Program-made: the position numbers and the translations under genes | In this document: positions 32,068-40,564 of the stretch, in pieces | Numbering within the stretch: the first letter of the stretch is position 1 | Layout of the letters: every line of letters starts with the position of its first letter | The notes under the pieces: generated by a model | Seen by the model: only the letters and a program-made list of their open reading frames with translations | What the model was told of the DNA's origin: nothing | Database searches by the model: none | From: an uncultured Holdemanella sp. | GTDB taxonomy: Bacteria; Bacillota_I; Bacilli_A; Erysipelotrichales; Erysipelotrichaceae | DNA: 64,000 bases | Reading direction: 5' to 3' | Assembly: GCA_900754615.1 (NCBI GenBank) | Contig: CAAEDN010000006.1 | Coordinates: 1 to 64,000 of the forward strand

Positions 32068-32120
32068 TTAACATCACGCCTCATTCTTTAACACCGTTTA
32101 AACATTCGAAATTCTACAAT
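32068..32120 (+). promoter_or_regulatory. Promoter with TTAACA repeats upstream of a 30-residue ORF
   Basis: TTAACA (32068-32073), TTAACA (32088-32093) and TAAACA (32099-32104) precede TACAAT (32115-32120). The last two repeats are 11 bp apart, as before ktrB. No good -35 box is present, which fits activator dependence on KdpE. Confidence 0.5.
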
Positions 32121-32147
32121 ATAGGTGTAAGAAAGAGGCGATTATTT

Positions 32148-32240
32148 ATGTTAGGTATTTTAGCTACAGGATCCGTGATCTACATTTCTTTCTTAGTCCC
32201 AAAACTTTTAAATCACATCTTAAATATTACACACCATTAA
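32148..32240 (+). CDS. Putative 30-residue membrane peptide downstream of ktrA
   Basis: The peptide MLGILATGSVIYISFLVPKL continues LNHILNITHH and is one hydrophobic helix with a polar tail. The ATG follows AAGAGG by nine bases and has its own promoter with TTAACA repeats like those of ktrB. It is similar in size to KdpF, but no kdpABC genes exist nearby and the sequence is not clearly related. A small accessory subunit for K+ uptake is a fair guess. The hairpin GTATGC-cgcga-GCATAC follows the stop without a U-run. Confidence 0.5.
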   Translation: MLGILATGSVIYISFLVPKLLNHILNITHH

Positions 32241-32313
32241 TGTATGCCGCGAGCATACCAATTATCCCCATTTCTTTGATACAAATATATTTAGGAAAGG
32301 GGATTTTATTATT

Positions 32314-32667
32314 ATGAAAACATGGAAATTAGTCAGTGGAATCATTTCCATTGTATTAAGTGTATTCGTCGTATTCCAAAGTATGATGGCAGGCCTTGCC
32401 AATGCACTAGAAGCCAACGAACAATCCAGTGGCAGTGCTGGACTTGTCGTAGCTATATGCATGCTTTGTGGAGGAATTGTATCCATTGTATCTAGAAAAA
32501 ACAATTCAAAAGGAACCAACATTGCACTTATTATTTTGTTTGGTTTAGCTACATTAACAGGCTTTGTACTTGCAGGAAACTATTCAGACCTGTATATTTG
32601 GTCAGCATGGTGCTTGATCAATGCAGTACTTGCCTTCATCTCATTAAGAAAAGGTATCAGAAATTAA
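32314..32667 (+). CDS. Small four-TM membrane protein
   Basis: This 117-residue protein has four hydrophobic segments, near residues 5-30, 42-60, 68-87 and 92-110. The first helix MKTWKLVSGIISIVLSVFVVF recalls the DUF4064-type small membrane proteins of Bacillota, but I am not certain of the family. The loop after helix one is rich in Ala, Glu and Ser. AGGAAAGGGG precedes the ATG by about eleven bases. It lies 73 nt after the 30-residue ORF and ends at a bidirectional terminator, so it may share transcription with that ORF. Function unknown. Confidence 0.75.
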   Translation: MKTWKLVSGIISIVLSVFVVFQSMMAGLANALEANEQSSGSAGLVVAICMLCGGIVSIVSRKNNSKGTNIALIILFGLATLTGFVLAGNYSDLYIWSAWCLINAVLAFISLRKGIRN

Positions 32668-32683
32668 AACTGATACCTTTTAA
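32648..32683. terminator. Bidirectional terminator
   Basis: The perfect 11-bp stem AAAGGTATCAG / CTGATACCTTT has a 9-nt loop and flanking A/T runs. It overlaps the stop of the four-TM protein gene and lies just before the convergent ATPase gene end. Confidence 0.9.
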
Positions 32684-32684
32684 A

Positions 32685-33977
32685 TTATAATAGATCCTTT
32701 GTTTTTCGAACCAAGTATAACGGAAGATTTGTAAAATCACCATCCTTACGATACCCACGTTTAGAAAAACGATATGCATGTTGAGGTGCATTATTTGCGA
32801 CATATGTCTTAAAAGAATTGGCAGATCTATCCTCACCACCCTTTACTTCAATCGGAATAATTTCCATTTTATTTTGAACCACAAAATCAATCTCACCATT
32901 TTTATCCGAATAATATCGAGGTTCAACTTCAAATTGTCCTTGAAGTTGTTGTAAAACATAGTTTTCTGTCAACGGTCCTTTAAATTGATAATCTGTTCTC
33001 AATAATATCGCACTATTATCCACGCCCGCCATTTGTTTAAGAAGTCCTGTATCAAACACAAACAGTTTAAACTGATTCAATTTATCAAAAGCAGATAATG
33101 GATGTTCCATCTTAGACACATTATATACACGATTCAACATACCAGCTGACACAAGCCATTCGATTGCTTCTTCAAAATCTCTAGCTCTAGCCCCTTCACG
33201 AACAGCACCATACATAAACTTCTCGTTGGGTTTCGCAAGTTGAGAAACAATACTTCTGAATACCATTAAAATACGTCCACTATTCACTTTTCCATTATGC
33301 TTAGAAAAGTCATTTTCATAAACCTCAATCAATTCTCTTTGTATCTTGGATACCATGGCAGGATCTTTATACTTGATCCATGAAGATACACATTCTGGCA
33401 TACCACCAATAATAAGATAATAATTATAAGCATCTAATAAACGATGATGGAAAATTTGTTCAATAACTTGTTCTTTTTGAATACTTTCATAATATGCATA
33501 TAACCCAGAATCTATCGCATTTAAAAACTCGTCAAACGTCAATGGATAAATATCTAAAAGATTAACCATACCTACAGGATATGATTTTGGCTTAGCCAAT
33601 AATGTGCCTAAAAGACTACCTGCCGTTATTACGTGATATTCATTCGCTTTTTCTTTAAAATATTTAAGCGTATTTAATGCTTCAGGACACTCCTGAATTT
33701 CATCAAATATAATCAAAGTTTTTTCAGGTTCAATTTTTTCATCACTGATCATAGAAAGAAGTTCGATAATACGATTTGGATTTTTATTAGTTTCAAAAAT
33801 AGATTTTAGTTCATCCTCCTCATCAAAGTTAAAATAAACATAATTATCATAATAATTCTGACCAAATTCTTTCATCAACCAAGTCTTACCAACCTGTCTT
33901 GCGCCTCTTAATACCATAGGTTTTCTCTCAGGACTATTTTTCCATTGAACTAGCTTTAAAATCGCATTTCGCTTCAT
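32685..33977 (-). CDS. AAA ATPase with DUF4143 domain (copy 1)
   Basis: This 430-residue protein has an ATPase domain (about 1-200) with Walker A LRGARQVGKTWLM, Walker B TLIIFDEIQECP and sensor-like TAGSLLG. A winged-helix region follows (about 235-290; KFMYGAVREGARARDFEEAIEW), then a DUF4143/PD-(D/E)XK-like end with GEIDFVVQNKMEIIPIEVKGGED. These ATPases occur in many divergent copies per genome, and their function is unknown. A second copy at 47243-48538 shares the layout but little close sequence. Four 33-bp repeats lie in its upstream region, possibly read by the winged helix. RBS GAGGTGG precedes ATG. Confidence 0.9.
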   Translation of the reverse strand: MKRNAILKLVQWKNSPERKPMVLRGARQVGKTWLMKEFGQNYYDNYVYFNFDEEDELKSIFETNKNPNRIIELLSMISDEKIEPEKTLIIFDEIQECPEALNTLKYFKEKANEYHVITAGSLLGTLLAKPKSYPVGMVNLLDIYPLTFDEFLNAIDSGLYAYYESIQKEQVIEQIFHHRLLDAYNYYLIIGGMPECVSSWIKYKDPAMVSKIQRELIEVYENDFSKHNGKVNSGRILMVFRSIVSQLAKPNEKFMYGAVREGARARDFEEAIEWLVSAGMLNRVYNVSKMEHPLSAFDKLNQFKLFVFDTGLLKQMAGVDNSAILLRTDYQFKGPLTENYVLQQLQGQFEVEPRYYSDKNGEIDFVVQNKMEIIPIEVKGGEDRSANSFKTYVANNAPQHAYRFSKRGYRKDGDFTNLPLYLVRKTKDLL

Positions 33978-33999
33978 GAAACCACCTCTCGAATTTAAG

Positions 34000-34113
34000 T
34001 TAACACATTTTTCCGTGATTTTCTATACCTATTTAACACATTTTTACGGACTTTTTATAATTGTTTTAACACATTTTTCTGTAATTTTAGATACCTTTTT
34101 TACACATTTTTCC
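34000..34113. repeat. Four direct repeats at exact 33-bp spacing upstream of DUF4143 ATPase copy 1
   Basis: Units start at 34000, 34033, 34066 and 34099. Three begin TTAACACATTTTT and the fourth TTTACACATTTTT, each with a variable 20-bp remainder. Read toward the gene, the core is GAAAAATGTGTTAA. The 33-bp period is three helical turns, so all copies face one side of the DNA. They fill the promoter region of the ATPase gene. Confidence 0.85.
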
Positions 34114-34121
34114 TAAAGCAT

Positions 34122-34148
34122 AAAAAAAGACAGCATTTAAGCTGCCTA
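34122..34148 (-). terminator. Terminator of the alpha-hydroxyacid oxidase gene
   Basis: The stem GGCAGC-ttaaat-GCTGTC (one G-U) is followed by TTTTTTT on the minus strand, overlapping the stop codon. Confidence 0.8.
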
Positions 34149-35162
34149 TCTTACCATATCACGAGTGATGTCTTTTAAACTTTTAACCCCACACATCTCC
34201 ATAGTATCTTGAAGTTCACTACCAAGTTTGTCCACTAAGACTTGAATACCTTCTTCTTTTGCTCCATAGATCGCATTCACAAATGGACGAGCTACAATGA
34301 CAGCATCTGCTCCCATTGCCAAAGCCTTAAAGATATCGACACCATTACGAAGTCCACCATCCACAAAGATCTTCATACTGCCATCTACAGCCTTAACAAT
34401 TTCTTCAAGCACTTCAGCTGTTGCAGGAGTCTGATCTTGAACTCGACCACCATGATTTGAAACCACAATAGCACTAGCTCCTGCTTCTTTTGCCTTTAAA
34501 GCACCCTTGACAGTCATAACACCCTTCACAATAAATGGTACAGGTGTATTCGAGATAATTTTCTTTAACTGTTCTGTATTCATTCTTCCTGCAGGAGGTT
34601 GACACCCTTTTAAAAATGGAAGACCCGCCGCATCTACATCCATAGCTACCGCAAAAGCACCACTATTTAATGCTAGTTCAAGCTTTTCCAAATATGTTTC
34701 TAAACTCCAAGGCTTAACAGTAGGAATCGCAAGTCCATTATTTTCTTTAATAATACGCGTCGCATTGATCATAATATTAGGATCTTTTCCATCTCCTGTA
34801 AAAGCACAAATACCTGCACCGATACAACCTCTGACTAAAATATCATTATAGCTGTTGTCATCATATGCATCTGAATAGTGCATACCTACAGCTCCTACAG
34901 GGCCTGCAAAAATCGGATATTTAAATGTATGACCAAATAGTTCTAATTCTGTACTTACTGGCTCATTATCTGTAATTGTATCCATATTCACACGAATGTG
35001 TTTCCAAGCATCATAATTACGCATCGCAACATCCCCAATCCCTTTAGCTCCAGGTCCAGGCACTGTATTACGACATGCTCTTCCATCACATACAGGACAT
35101 GATTTACATAACTTTGTCCCCATCACTTCACGACTTTTTTCCATCAATTCCATATAATTCAT
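34146..35162 (-). CDS. FMN-dependent alpha-hydroxy-acid oxidising protein
   Basis: This 338-residue TIM-barrel flavoprotein is of the lactate/glycolate oxidase family. The catalytic His-Arg motif IVVSNHGGRVQDQTPAT and the FMN phosphate motif IFVDGGLRNGVDIFKALAMGADAVIVARPF-type region (seen as VDGGLRNG and GADAVIVARPF) are intact. It has an extra N-terminal cysteine cluster, CKSCPVCDGRAC, absent from classical oxidases and seen in some anaerobe versions; it could bind metal or make disulfides. The ATG at 35162 lies seven bases after GGAGG. It directly follows the EutH-like permease gene, whose stop overlaps this RBS region, so permease and enzyme likely handle the same compound. The electron acceptor in an anaerobe is uncertain. 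Confidence 0.88.
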   Translation of the reverse strand: MNYMELMEKSREVMGTKLCKSCPVCDGRACRNTVPGPGAKGIGDVAMRNYDAWKHIRVNMDTITDNEPVSTELELFGHTFKYPIFAGPVGAVGMHYSDAYDDNSYNDILVRGCIGAGICAFTGDGKDPNIMINATRIIKENNGLAIPTVKPWSLETYLEKLELALNSGAFAVAMDVDAAGLPFLKGCQPPAGRMNTEQLKKIISNTPVPFIVKGVMTVKGALKAKEAGASAIVVSNHGGRVQDQTPATAEVLEEIVKAVDGSMKIFVDGGLRNGVDIFKALAMGADAVIVARPFVNAIYGAKEEGIQVLVDKLGSELQDTMEMCGVKSLKDITRDMVR

Positions 35163-35164
35163 AA

Positions 35165-36190
35165 TCATTCCTCCATTACATTTGCTATAACAAGACCTAA
35201 TATTCCGGCTACCAGTTTCACAACCACAAACCAAGTCACACTTGTTGGATTGACTCCGGCAATAAAACCGAGTTGTCCACCAAACACAAAGGCTCCACTT
35301 AGTGAAAAGGCTGCATTTAAAATTTTACCCTTCCTATTCATTTTACTAAATAATGGTAACATCGCAATGCTTGTTCCAAAAGATAAGATAATTCCCATGA
35401 CCGAATACTTATCAACATTTAATAATTGTCCAATTCTTTCAATCTGGCTCGAAAACTTTCTTAATACAATTTCACAAAACACCAAAGAACCACACACAAT
35501 AATACTCATTTGAAATACAATGCGTAATGCTTCATTGATTAATGTCGCATTTGTGAAGTTCATATTGAAAAAGAAGGTTAGACAAACTAGGAAAAAGAAA
35601 ATATAGCCTACGATTTGTACTAACTTAGAAAATACGGTTAATACCACAATTAATGTTTTAAATGAAATAAAAAATAAACCAATCAAAATTGCACAAATAA
35701 GAATTACGGGTAAAAACACAATCAAAAAATGATCAACATGCAATAAAAAGCCACAACCAATAAGAATAGGTAATAAACCTAAAATACCATACACAACTCC
35801 CTTTAAATAGTGACTCAAATCATCTGTATCCAGTTCATTTAAAAAGATTGGCAATTGAAAACTAATCAAGCATCCTAATGTGGATGTTAATAATACACCA
35901 CAGAAAATCAAGATATTATCTGCATGTGTCATCGACTCTATAATGGAATATCCACCAAGATCTGGCGCCAACAAGCTTGAAATAATCATTTCTTTATTTT
36001 TGAAAAGCGTCGCATGACCATTTAAAAAGGCAATCGCTATACAATAAAAACCCCCAACACTCATCATAAAATCGCCCATCGTTATAATGCCTCGATCAAA
36101 AGAAGTGGCTAGTCCAAGTCGATTTTTAAACATCTTGTCAAATAAGCCAAAAGCGGCAAAGCATAATAAAATAAAAATAATCGGATTCAT
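35165..36190 (-). CDS. EutH-family permease
   Basis: This 341-residue polytopic protein has about ten or eleven helices. It resembles the ethanolamine permease EutH: the motif LLAPDLGGYSIIESM near residue 74 corresponds to the EutH NDMGGY region, and FVFGGQLGFIAGVNPTSVTWFVVVKL near residue 305 corresponds to the EutH GDHLAF(T)AG end. No other ethanolamine-utilisation genes are nearby; the next gene encodes an alpha-hydroxyacid oxidase. The carried compound may therefore be a hydroxyacid or an amino alcohol. Start ATG 36190. The gene is separated from the polyamine operon by a strong terminator. Confidence 0.8.
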   Translation of the reverse strand: MNPIIFILLCFAAFGLFDKMFKNRLGLATSFDRGIITMGDFMMSVGGFYCIAIAFLNGHATLFKNKEMIISSLLAPDLGGYSIIESMTHADNILIFCGVLLTSTLGCLISFQLPIFLNELDTDDLSHYLKGVVYGILGLLPILIGCGFLLHVDHFLIVFLPVILICAILIGLFFISFKTLIVVLTVFSKLVQIVGYIFFFLVCLTFFFNMNFTNATLINEALRIVFQMSIIVCGSLVFCEIVLRKFSSQIERIGQLLNVDKYSVMGIILSFGTSIAMLPLFSKMNRKGKILNAAFSLSGAFVFGGQLGFIAGVNPTSVTWFVVVKLVAGILGLVIANVMEE

Positions 36191-36212
36191 GCATTCATTC
36201 TATTATAATAAT

Positions 36213-36242
36213 GAAAAAAAGTCGAAGAGAATTTCTTCGACT
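36213..36242 (-). terminator. Terminator of the polyamine transport operon
   Basis: The 9-bp stem AGTCGAAGA / TCTTCGACT is followed by TTTTTTT on the minus strand. It overlaps the stop codon of potCD. Confidence 0.9.
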
Positions 36243-38127
36243 AATGTGCATTACTTGCCGCAACTTTTACTCTAGACCACAAATCTGCAATGATCTTACG
36301 TGTAGTTTCATCATATTGGAATACTTCATCTTTATCGTAACCAGCACGAGGTGTATATGCATTGATACCATCATAATCTCCGCCTTTGCCACCAAGTTCT
36401 TCCATAACTTCTTTATTTGGTGAAGTATATCCAACATAACTCGAATTATCCATAGCTGCATCATAACTTGTGATATAACGAATAAACTCATTCGCAAGCT
36501 TAGGATTCTTCGCATTCTTAGGAATAACCATCGCATCTGACCATAAGTTTGTTCCACTCTTTGGCATATAGAATCCCATATTTTCATTTTCTGACATGAC
36601 ATAAGCCGCATCTCCAGAATAAATCAATCCTAAAGCTTTTCTAGCCTGTGCCATATTATCAATAATTTCATCTGTTACAATTTCTGGATCCATTGTCTGA
36701 ACACATTGAATCAACCAGTTGTATGCAGCATTCAATTCATCCTCACTCGTTGTATTCATAGAGTATCCCAATGCTTTTAAAGCCATCATAAATGAATCTC
36801 TTTCAGAATCATATAGATAGATATCTCCTTTAAATTTCTGATCTAAGAAAATATCCCATCCATCTTTTTCCAAATCCTCTTTGGATACCTTTGTCTTGTC
36901 ATATACAATACCAACAGTACCCCAGAAATAAGGAATTGAATATTCATTCTTTGGATCATAAGGAAGTCCCTTGATTGCATCTGCCAATTCACCTAAACAT
37001 TCTTTACGAGTTTCAGGTTCTAGTTTTTGAAGCATATTTTCCTGCGTCATTCTTTGAATCATATAGTCACTTGGAACTAATACATCATACGCATCTCCAT
37101 TGGCAACTTTAATATACATCTGTTCATTTGAATCAAAGTTATCCATTACGACCTTAGCCCCTGTCAATTCTTCAAATCCAGAAATGATATTCTCACCTGT
37201 ATATTCACCCCAGTTATATACATGTAAAGTCTGTCCTGCATATGGCTGACTACCAGCTGATTTATTCAAGCCAAATAAAGAAGCTACTAAACCAAGAACT
37301 ACCACACCTGCAACAGCCCATTTCCAAGGTTTATTTTGTTGAGATGGATTTGTCTTCTTACGAATGATTGGCAAGACATTTACAATTGTCAATGTGATTG
37401 TGATCAACAATACAACTAAAGTACTAATCGCATTTACACTTGGATTGATACGTTTAGACATTGTATACACCATAATACTTAAGTTCTTCACACCTTGACC
37501 TGTGACAAAATATGAAATTACGAAATCATCAAATGACATTGTGAACGCAATCAAAGCACCCGAAACAATACCAGGCATAATTTGTGGCACAATAACCTTT
37601 ACCAAAGCCTGCCAAGGCGTAGCACCTAAATCCATTGCCGCATCCGCCAAGTTTGGATCTAACGATTTAATTTTAGGCATAATACTCAAAATAACATATG
37701 GAATACAGAATGCAATATGTGCTAATAATAATGTCACAAATCCCTTTTCAATCTGGAATGTGATAAATAGAAGCATCAATCCAATGGCTGTAACGATTTC
37801 TGGGTTCATGATTGGAAAATCATTGACCTGACTTACAAAGGCACGCAATACTTTCTTTGATTTTGATAATCCAATCGCCGTAATCGTACCAATAATTGTT
37901 GAAATAATTGTTGCCAATAAGGCAATTATAATAGTCACATATAAAGATTCCATCATACCGTGATTTTTAAGCATTGCCTCATACCAACACAATGAGAATC
38001 CTGTAAAGTGAGTTAATGATTTTGAACTATTGAAAGAGAAAATAATCATGAATAAGATTGGCGCATAAAAGAACACCAATAATAATGCCATGCCTACTTT
38101 ACCTAATACTCTTTTATCTTTCGACAT
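36241..38127 (-). CDS. potCD: PotC-PotD fusion: polyamine ABC permease fused to substrate-binding protein
   Basis: This 628-residue protein joins two normally separate subunits. Residues 1-255 are a PotC-type permease with six helices and the ATPase-contact EAA loop (AAMDLGATPWQALVKVIVPQI). A membrane anchor follows at about 268-288 (WAVAGVVVLGLVASLFGL), then a PotD-type spermidine/putrescine-binding domain starting YAGQTLHVYNWGEYTGENII. Binding-site aromatic residues typical of PotD are visible (NWGEYTG, YFWGTVGIVYD, IYSGDAAYVM). The fusion tethers the receptor to the permease without a lipoprotein anchor. It lies 2 nt after potB in the operon regulator-potA-potB-potCD and ends at a strong terminator. 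Confidence 0.93.
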   Translation of the reverse strand: MSKDKRVLGKVGMALLLVFFYAPILFMIIFSFNSSKSLTHFTGFSLCWYEAMLKNHGMMESLYVTIIIALLATIISTIIGTITAIGLSKSKKVLRAFVSQVNDFPIMNPEIVTAIGLMLLFITFQIEKGFVTLLLAHIAFCIPYVILSIMPKIKSLDPNLADAAMDLGATPWQALVKVIVPQIMPGIVSGALIAFTMSFDDFVISYFVTGQGVKNLSIMVYTMSKRINPSVNAISTLVVLLITITLTIVNVLPIIRKKTNPSQQNKPWKWAVAGVVVLGLVASLFGLNKSAGSQPYAGQTLHVYNWGEYTGENIISGFEELTGAKVVMDNFDSNEQMYIKVANGDAYDVLVPSDYMIQRMTQENMLQKLEPETRKECLGELADAIKGLPYDPKNEYSIPYFWGTVGIVYDKTKVSKEDLEKDGWDIFLDQKFKGDIYLYDSERDSFMMALKALGYSMNTTSEDELNAAYNWLIQCVQTMDPEIVTDEIIDNMAQARKALGLIYSGDAAYVMSENENMGFYMPKSGTNLWSDAMVIPKNAKNPKLANEFIRYITSYDAAMDNSSYVGYTSPNKEVMEELGGKGGDYDGINAYTPRAGYDKDEVFQYDETTRKIIADLWSRVKVAASNAH

Positions 38128-38129
38128 GT

Positions 38130-38957
38130 CTATTTTTCCTCCTTATTACGCTCTTCAAGTTTTCTTACAAGCATCATCAATAACATCATAATCATTGCCA
38201 TGATCATTGAGATTGCTGAACCAAAGTTCCATTCTCCTACGGTAATGAATTGATTTTCAATTACGTTACCAATCAAGAAGAATTGTCCTCCACCCAATAA
38301 CTTAGGAATGAAGAATGAGCTAACTGCTGGCAAGAATACAAGTGTTATACCTGAAACAACGCCAGGCAAAGAAAGTGGGAAAATAACCTTCCAGAATGTT
38401 TGGAATTTATTGGCACCCAAATCTTGAGCTGCCTCTAATAAAGATTTGTCCATCTTTGTCAAGGCTGTATTAATTTGCAGAATCATAAATGGTAAGAAGT
38501 TATACACCATACCAATCAATACGGCAGCTTCGGTATACAATAATTCCGTATGAATACCAAACAAACCTAAAATGCTGCTTATAATTCCATCACTTGATAA
38601 AATACCAATCCATGCATAGGTTCTTACAAGCATATTGATCCATGTAGGTAGTGTAATCGCAAGCACTAAGATTTGTTGAACTTTAGCTGTGCACTTTGAA
38701 ATAAAATACGCAATAGGATATCCAATCAACAAACAAATAATTGTTGTCTTAATGGCAATCCATAGTGAACGCCATAAAATCAACAAGAAATCTTTATCTG
38801 TAAAGAAACGAGCATAGTTATCCAATGTAAGCTTGAAATGTACAATACTGTTGCCTTGCTGAATGACTGAATAAAACGCAATCAGCAACATCGGAAGCAA
38901 CAACATGATACAAGCCCATACAATATAGGGAATTGCTAATTGTTGAAATTTTTTCAT
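38130..38957 (-). CDS. potB: Polyamine ABC transporter permease PotB
   Basis: This 275-residue six-helix permease has the EAA motif LLEAAQDLGANKFQTFWKVIFPLSLPGV, which docks to the ATPase. N-terminal FQQLAIPYIVWACIMLLLPM is the usual PotB first helix. It pairs with the PotC half of the downstream fusion to form the membrane channel. It starts 3 nt after the potA stop codon and ends 2 nt before potCD, so the operon is tightly coupled. Length is typical of the family. Confidence 0.94.
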   Translation of the reverse strand: MKKFQQLAIPYIVWACIMLLLPMLLIAFYSVIQQGNSIVHFKLTLDNYARFFTDKDFLLILWRSLWIAIKTTIICLLIGYPIAYFISKCTAKVQQILVLAITLPTWINMLVRTYAWIGILSSDGIISSILGLFGIHTELLYTEAAVLIGMVYNFLPFMILQINTALTKMDKSLLEAAQDLGANKFQTFWKVIFPLSLPGVVSGITLVFLPAVSSFFIPKLLGGGQFFLIGNVIENQFITVGEWNFGSAISMIMAMIMMLLMMLVRKLEERNKEEK

Positions 38958-38960
38958 TGC

Positions 38961-40544
38961 CTAAAATCCCATCTTTTCCATGACATGAATGTCTTCGGCA
39001 AAGAAAGTAAGTCCGACCTCTTTTCCTTCCTCTACATAATCTGTTGTATGAATTTTAAATTCACGTCCCGTTGTCCAGAACGTTACTTTGTAGACCCCTT
39101 CCGTAATTGTTTCAGGATCAAAATCATAATCTACATCCAAATCAACAGTCTCATTTTCATCATCCAATTTCCAACCCTGTGCATTGGCCCAAGTCTTCAA
39201 ATCTGTATCAATAGCCATGGACTCCTTGATTTCATCAACGGTTTTAAAGAAGTTAAATGCAGATACGGCTTCATTCGCCTTCTTATTTTCAACAACCCTT
39301 TGATCTACGACCCAAATCTTACGAGTGATTGAAGTCTTATTGTTTGTTGAGAAAGTAACTGTATATTCTCCTACTTCCTGTTTTAAATCTGTATCAATAT
39401 CATGAATAGAAATAAATTCATCGGTTTCAGGATTCCAAGCCTGTGCATCGGCACGCGCAATAATTTCCTTATCATCAATATCCTTCATATCCTCTAAGTC
39501 TAGATAGAAGTCATTGGCAGAAATCTTTTCTTTTCCATCCTCACTTGTAATCGCATAGTTTTTGTTTACGTGCATATTTACAGTAACATGCGTACCAGGT
39601 ACAGTTTCTACCATGATTTCATAGTGAACACCCTTAAACAATACACTTTCAACTTCACCTGTCATCTTACCGTCTTTTACATCCACAATATCAATATCTT
39701 CTGGACGAATCACAACATCCACCGGTTCATTTTCTTTATAACCAACATCCACACAATCAAATGTAATATCGTCAAAACGTACTTTCTTATCACAAATCAT
39801 ACGTGCAGGAATAATATTGCTTTCCCCAATAAACTTCGCAACATATTGGTTAACAGGTTCATTATAAATATCTTCAGGACTTCCAACCTGTTGAATCTCG
39901 CCATCCTTCATAATAACGATCTTATCCGACATAGTTAGTGCTTCTTCCTGATCATGCGTAACGAAAATAAATGTGATTCCTACTTCTTGTTGAATCTTTT
40001 TTAGCTCATACTGCATTTCTTTACGAAGCTTCAAGTCTAATGCACTTAAAGGCTCATCCAACAATAATACACTTGGCTCATTGACTAAGGCACGGGCAAT
40101 CGCAACACGCTGCTGCTGACCACCAGAAAGTAAAGTAACATCTTTATTTTCGAATCCTTCAAGACCAATCAGCTTTAACATTTTCATGACCTTTTGATCA
40201 ATAACGTCCTTACTCATCTTTTTAATTTTCAAACCAAACGCAATATTGTCATACACATTCATATGTGGGAATAGTGCATACTTTTGGAAAACCGTATTCA
40301 ACTCTCGTTTATAGGCAGGTACTTCACAAATATCTTCTCCATTTAGAATGACCTGTCCTTCACTCGGTTCTAAAAAGCCGCCTAAAATACGCAACAAAGT
40401 TGTTTTTCCACATCCACTAGGTCCTAATAGTGTGACAAATTCATTTTCATATATATCTAAATCAATACCCTTCAATACAACTTGCCCATCAAACTCTTTT
40501 ACAATATGACGAAATTGAATTAATTTATTCTTTTCTTGTTCCAT
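38961..40544 (-). CDS. potA: Polyamine ABC transporter ATPase PotA with enlarged C-terminal region
   Basis: The first 240 residues of this 527-residue protein are a standard ABC ATPase: Walker [13 protein letters not shown], signature [15 protein letters not shown], Walker [13 protein letters not shown], and switch His in IFVTHDQ. The TOBE-type domain begins near 270. PotA usually ends at about 350-385 residues. Here some 170 residues appear inserted before the last TOBE strand ([20 protein letters not shown]). The insert holds two related beta-rich units, marked by [12 protein letters not shown] and [11 protein letters not shown], that look like small Ig-like folds. ATG 40544 follows AAGGAG by nine bases; a longer reading lacks support. 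It follows an XRE-cupin regulator gene. Confidence 0.93.
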   Translation of the reverse strand: MEQEKNKLIQFRHIVKEFDGQVVLKGIDLDIYENEFVTLLGPSGCGKTTLLRILGGFLEPSEGQVILNGEDICEVPAYKRELNTVFQKYALFPHMNVYDNIAFGLKIKKMSKDVIDQKVMKMLKLIGLEGFENKDVTLLSGGQQQRVAIARALVNEPSVLLLDEPLSALDLKLRKEMQYELKKIQQEVGITFIFVTHDQEEALTMSDKIVIMKDGEIQQVGSPEDIYNEPVNQYVAKFIGESNIIPARMICDKKVRFDDITFDCVDVGYKENEPVDVVIRPEDIDIVDVKDGKMTGEVESVLFKGVHYEIMVETVPGTHVTVNMHVNKNYAITSEDGKEKISANDFYLDLEDMKDIDDKEIIARADAQAWNPETDEFISIHDIDTDLKQEVGEYTVTFSTNNKTSITRKIWVVDQRVVENKKANEAVSAFNFFKTVDEIKESMAIDTDLKTWANAQGWKLDDENETVDLDVDYDFDPETITEGVYKVTFWTTGREFKIHTTDYVEEGKEVGLTFFAEDIHVMEKMGF

Positions 40545-40564
40545 TTGTGTTCTCTCCTTGTCAA

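Noticed and set aside
32148..32240. KdpF
   Set aside because: Size and helix fit, but there are no kdpABC genes and no clear sequence match.
34000..34113. CRISPR-like look of the 33-bp periodic array
   Set aside because: The conserved part is only about 13 bp and AT-rich, spacers are partly similar, there are four units, and no cas genes are near. It fits promoter operators better.
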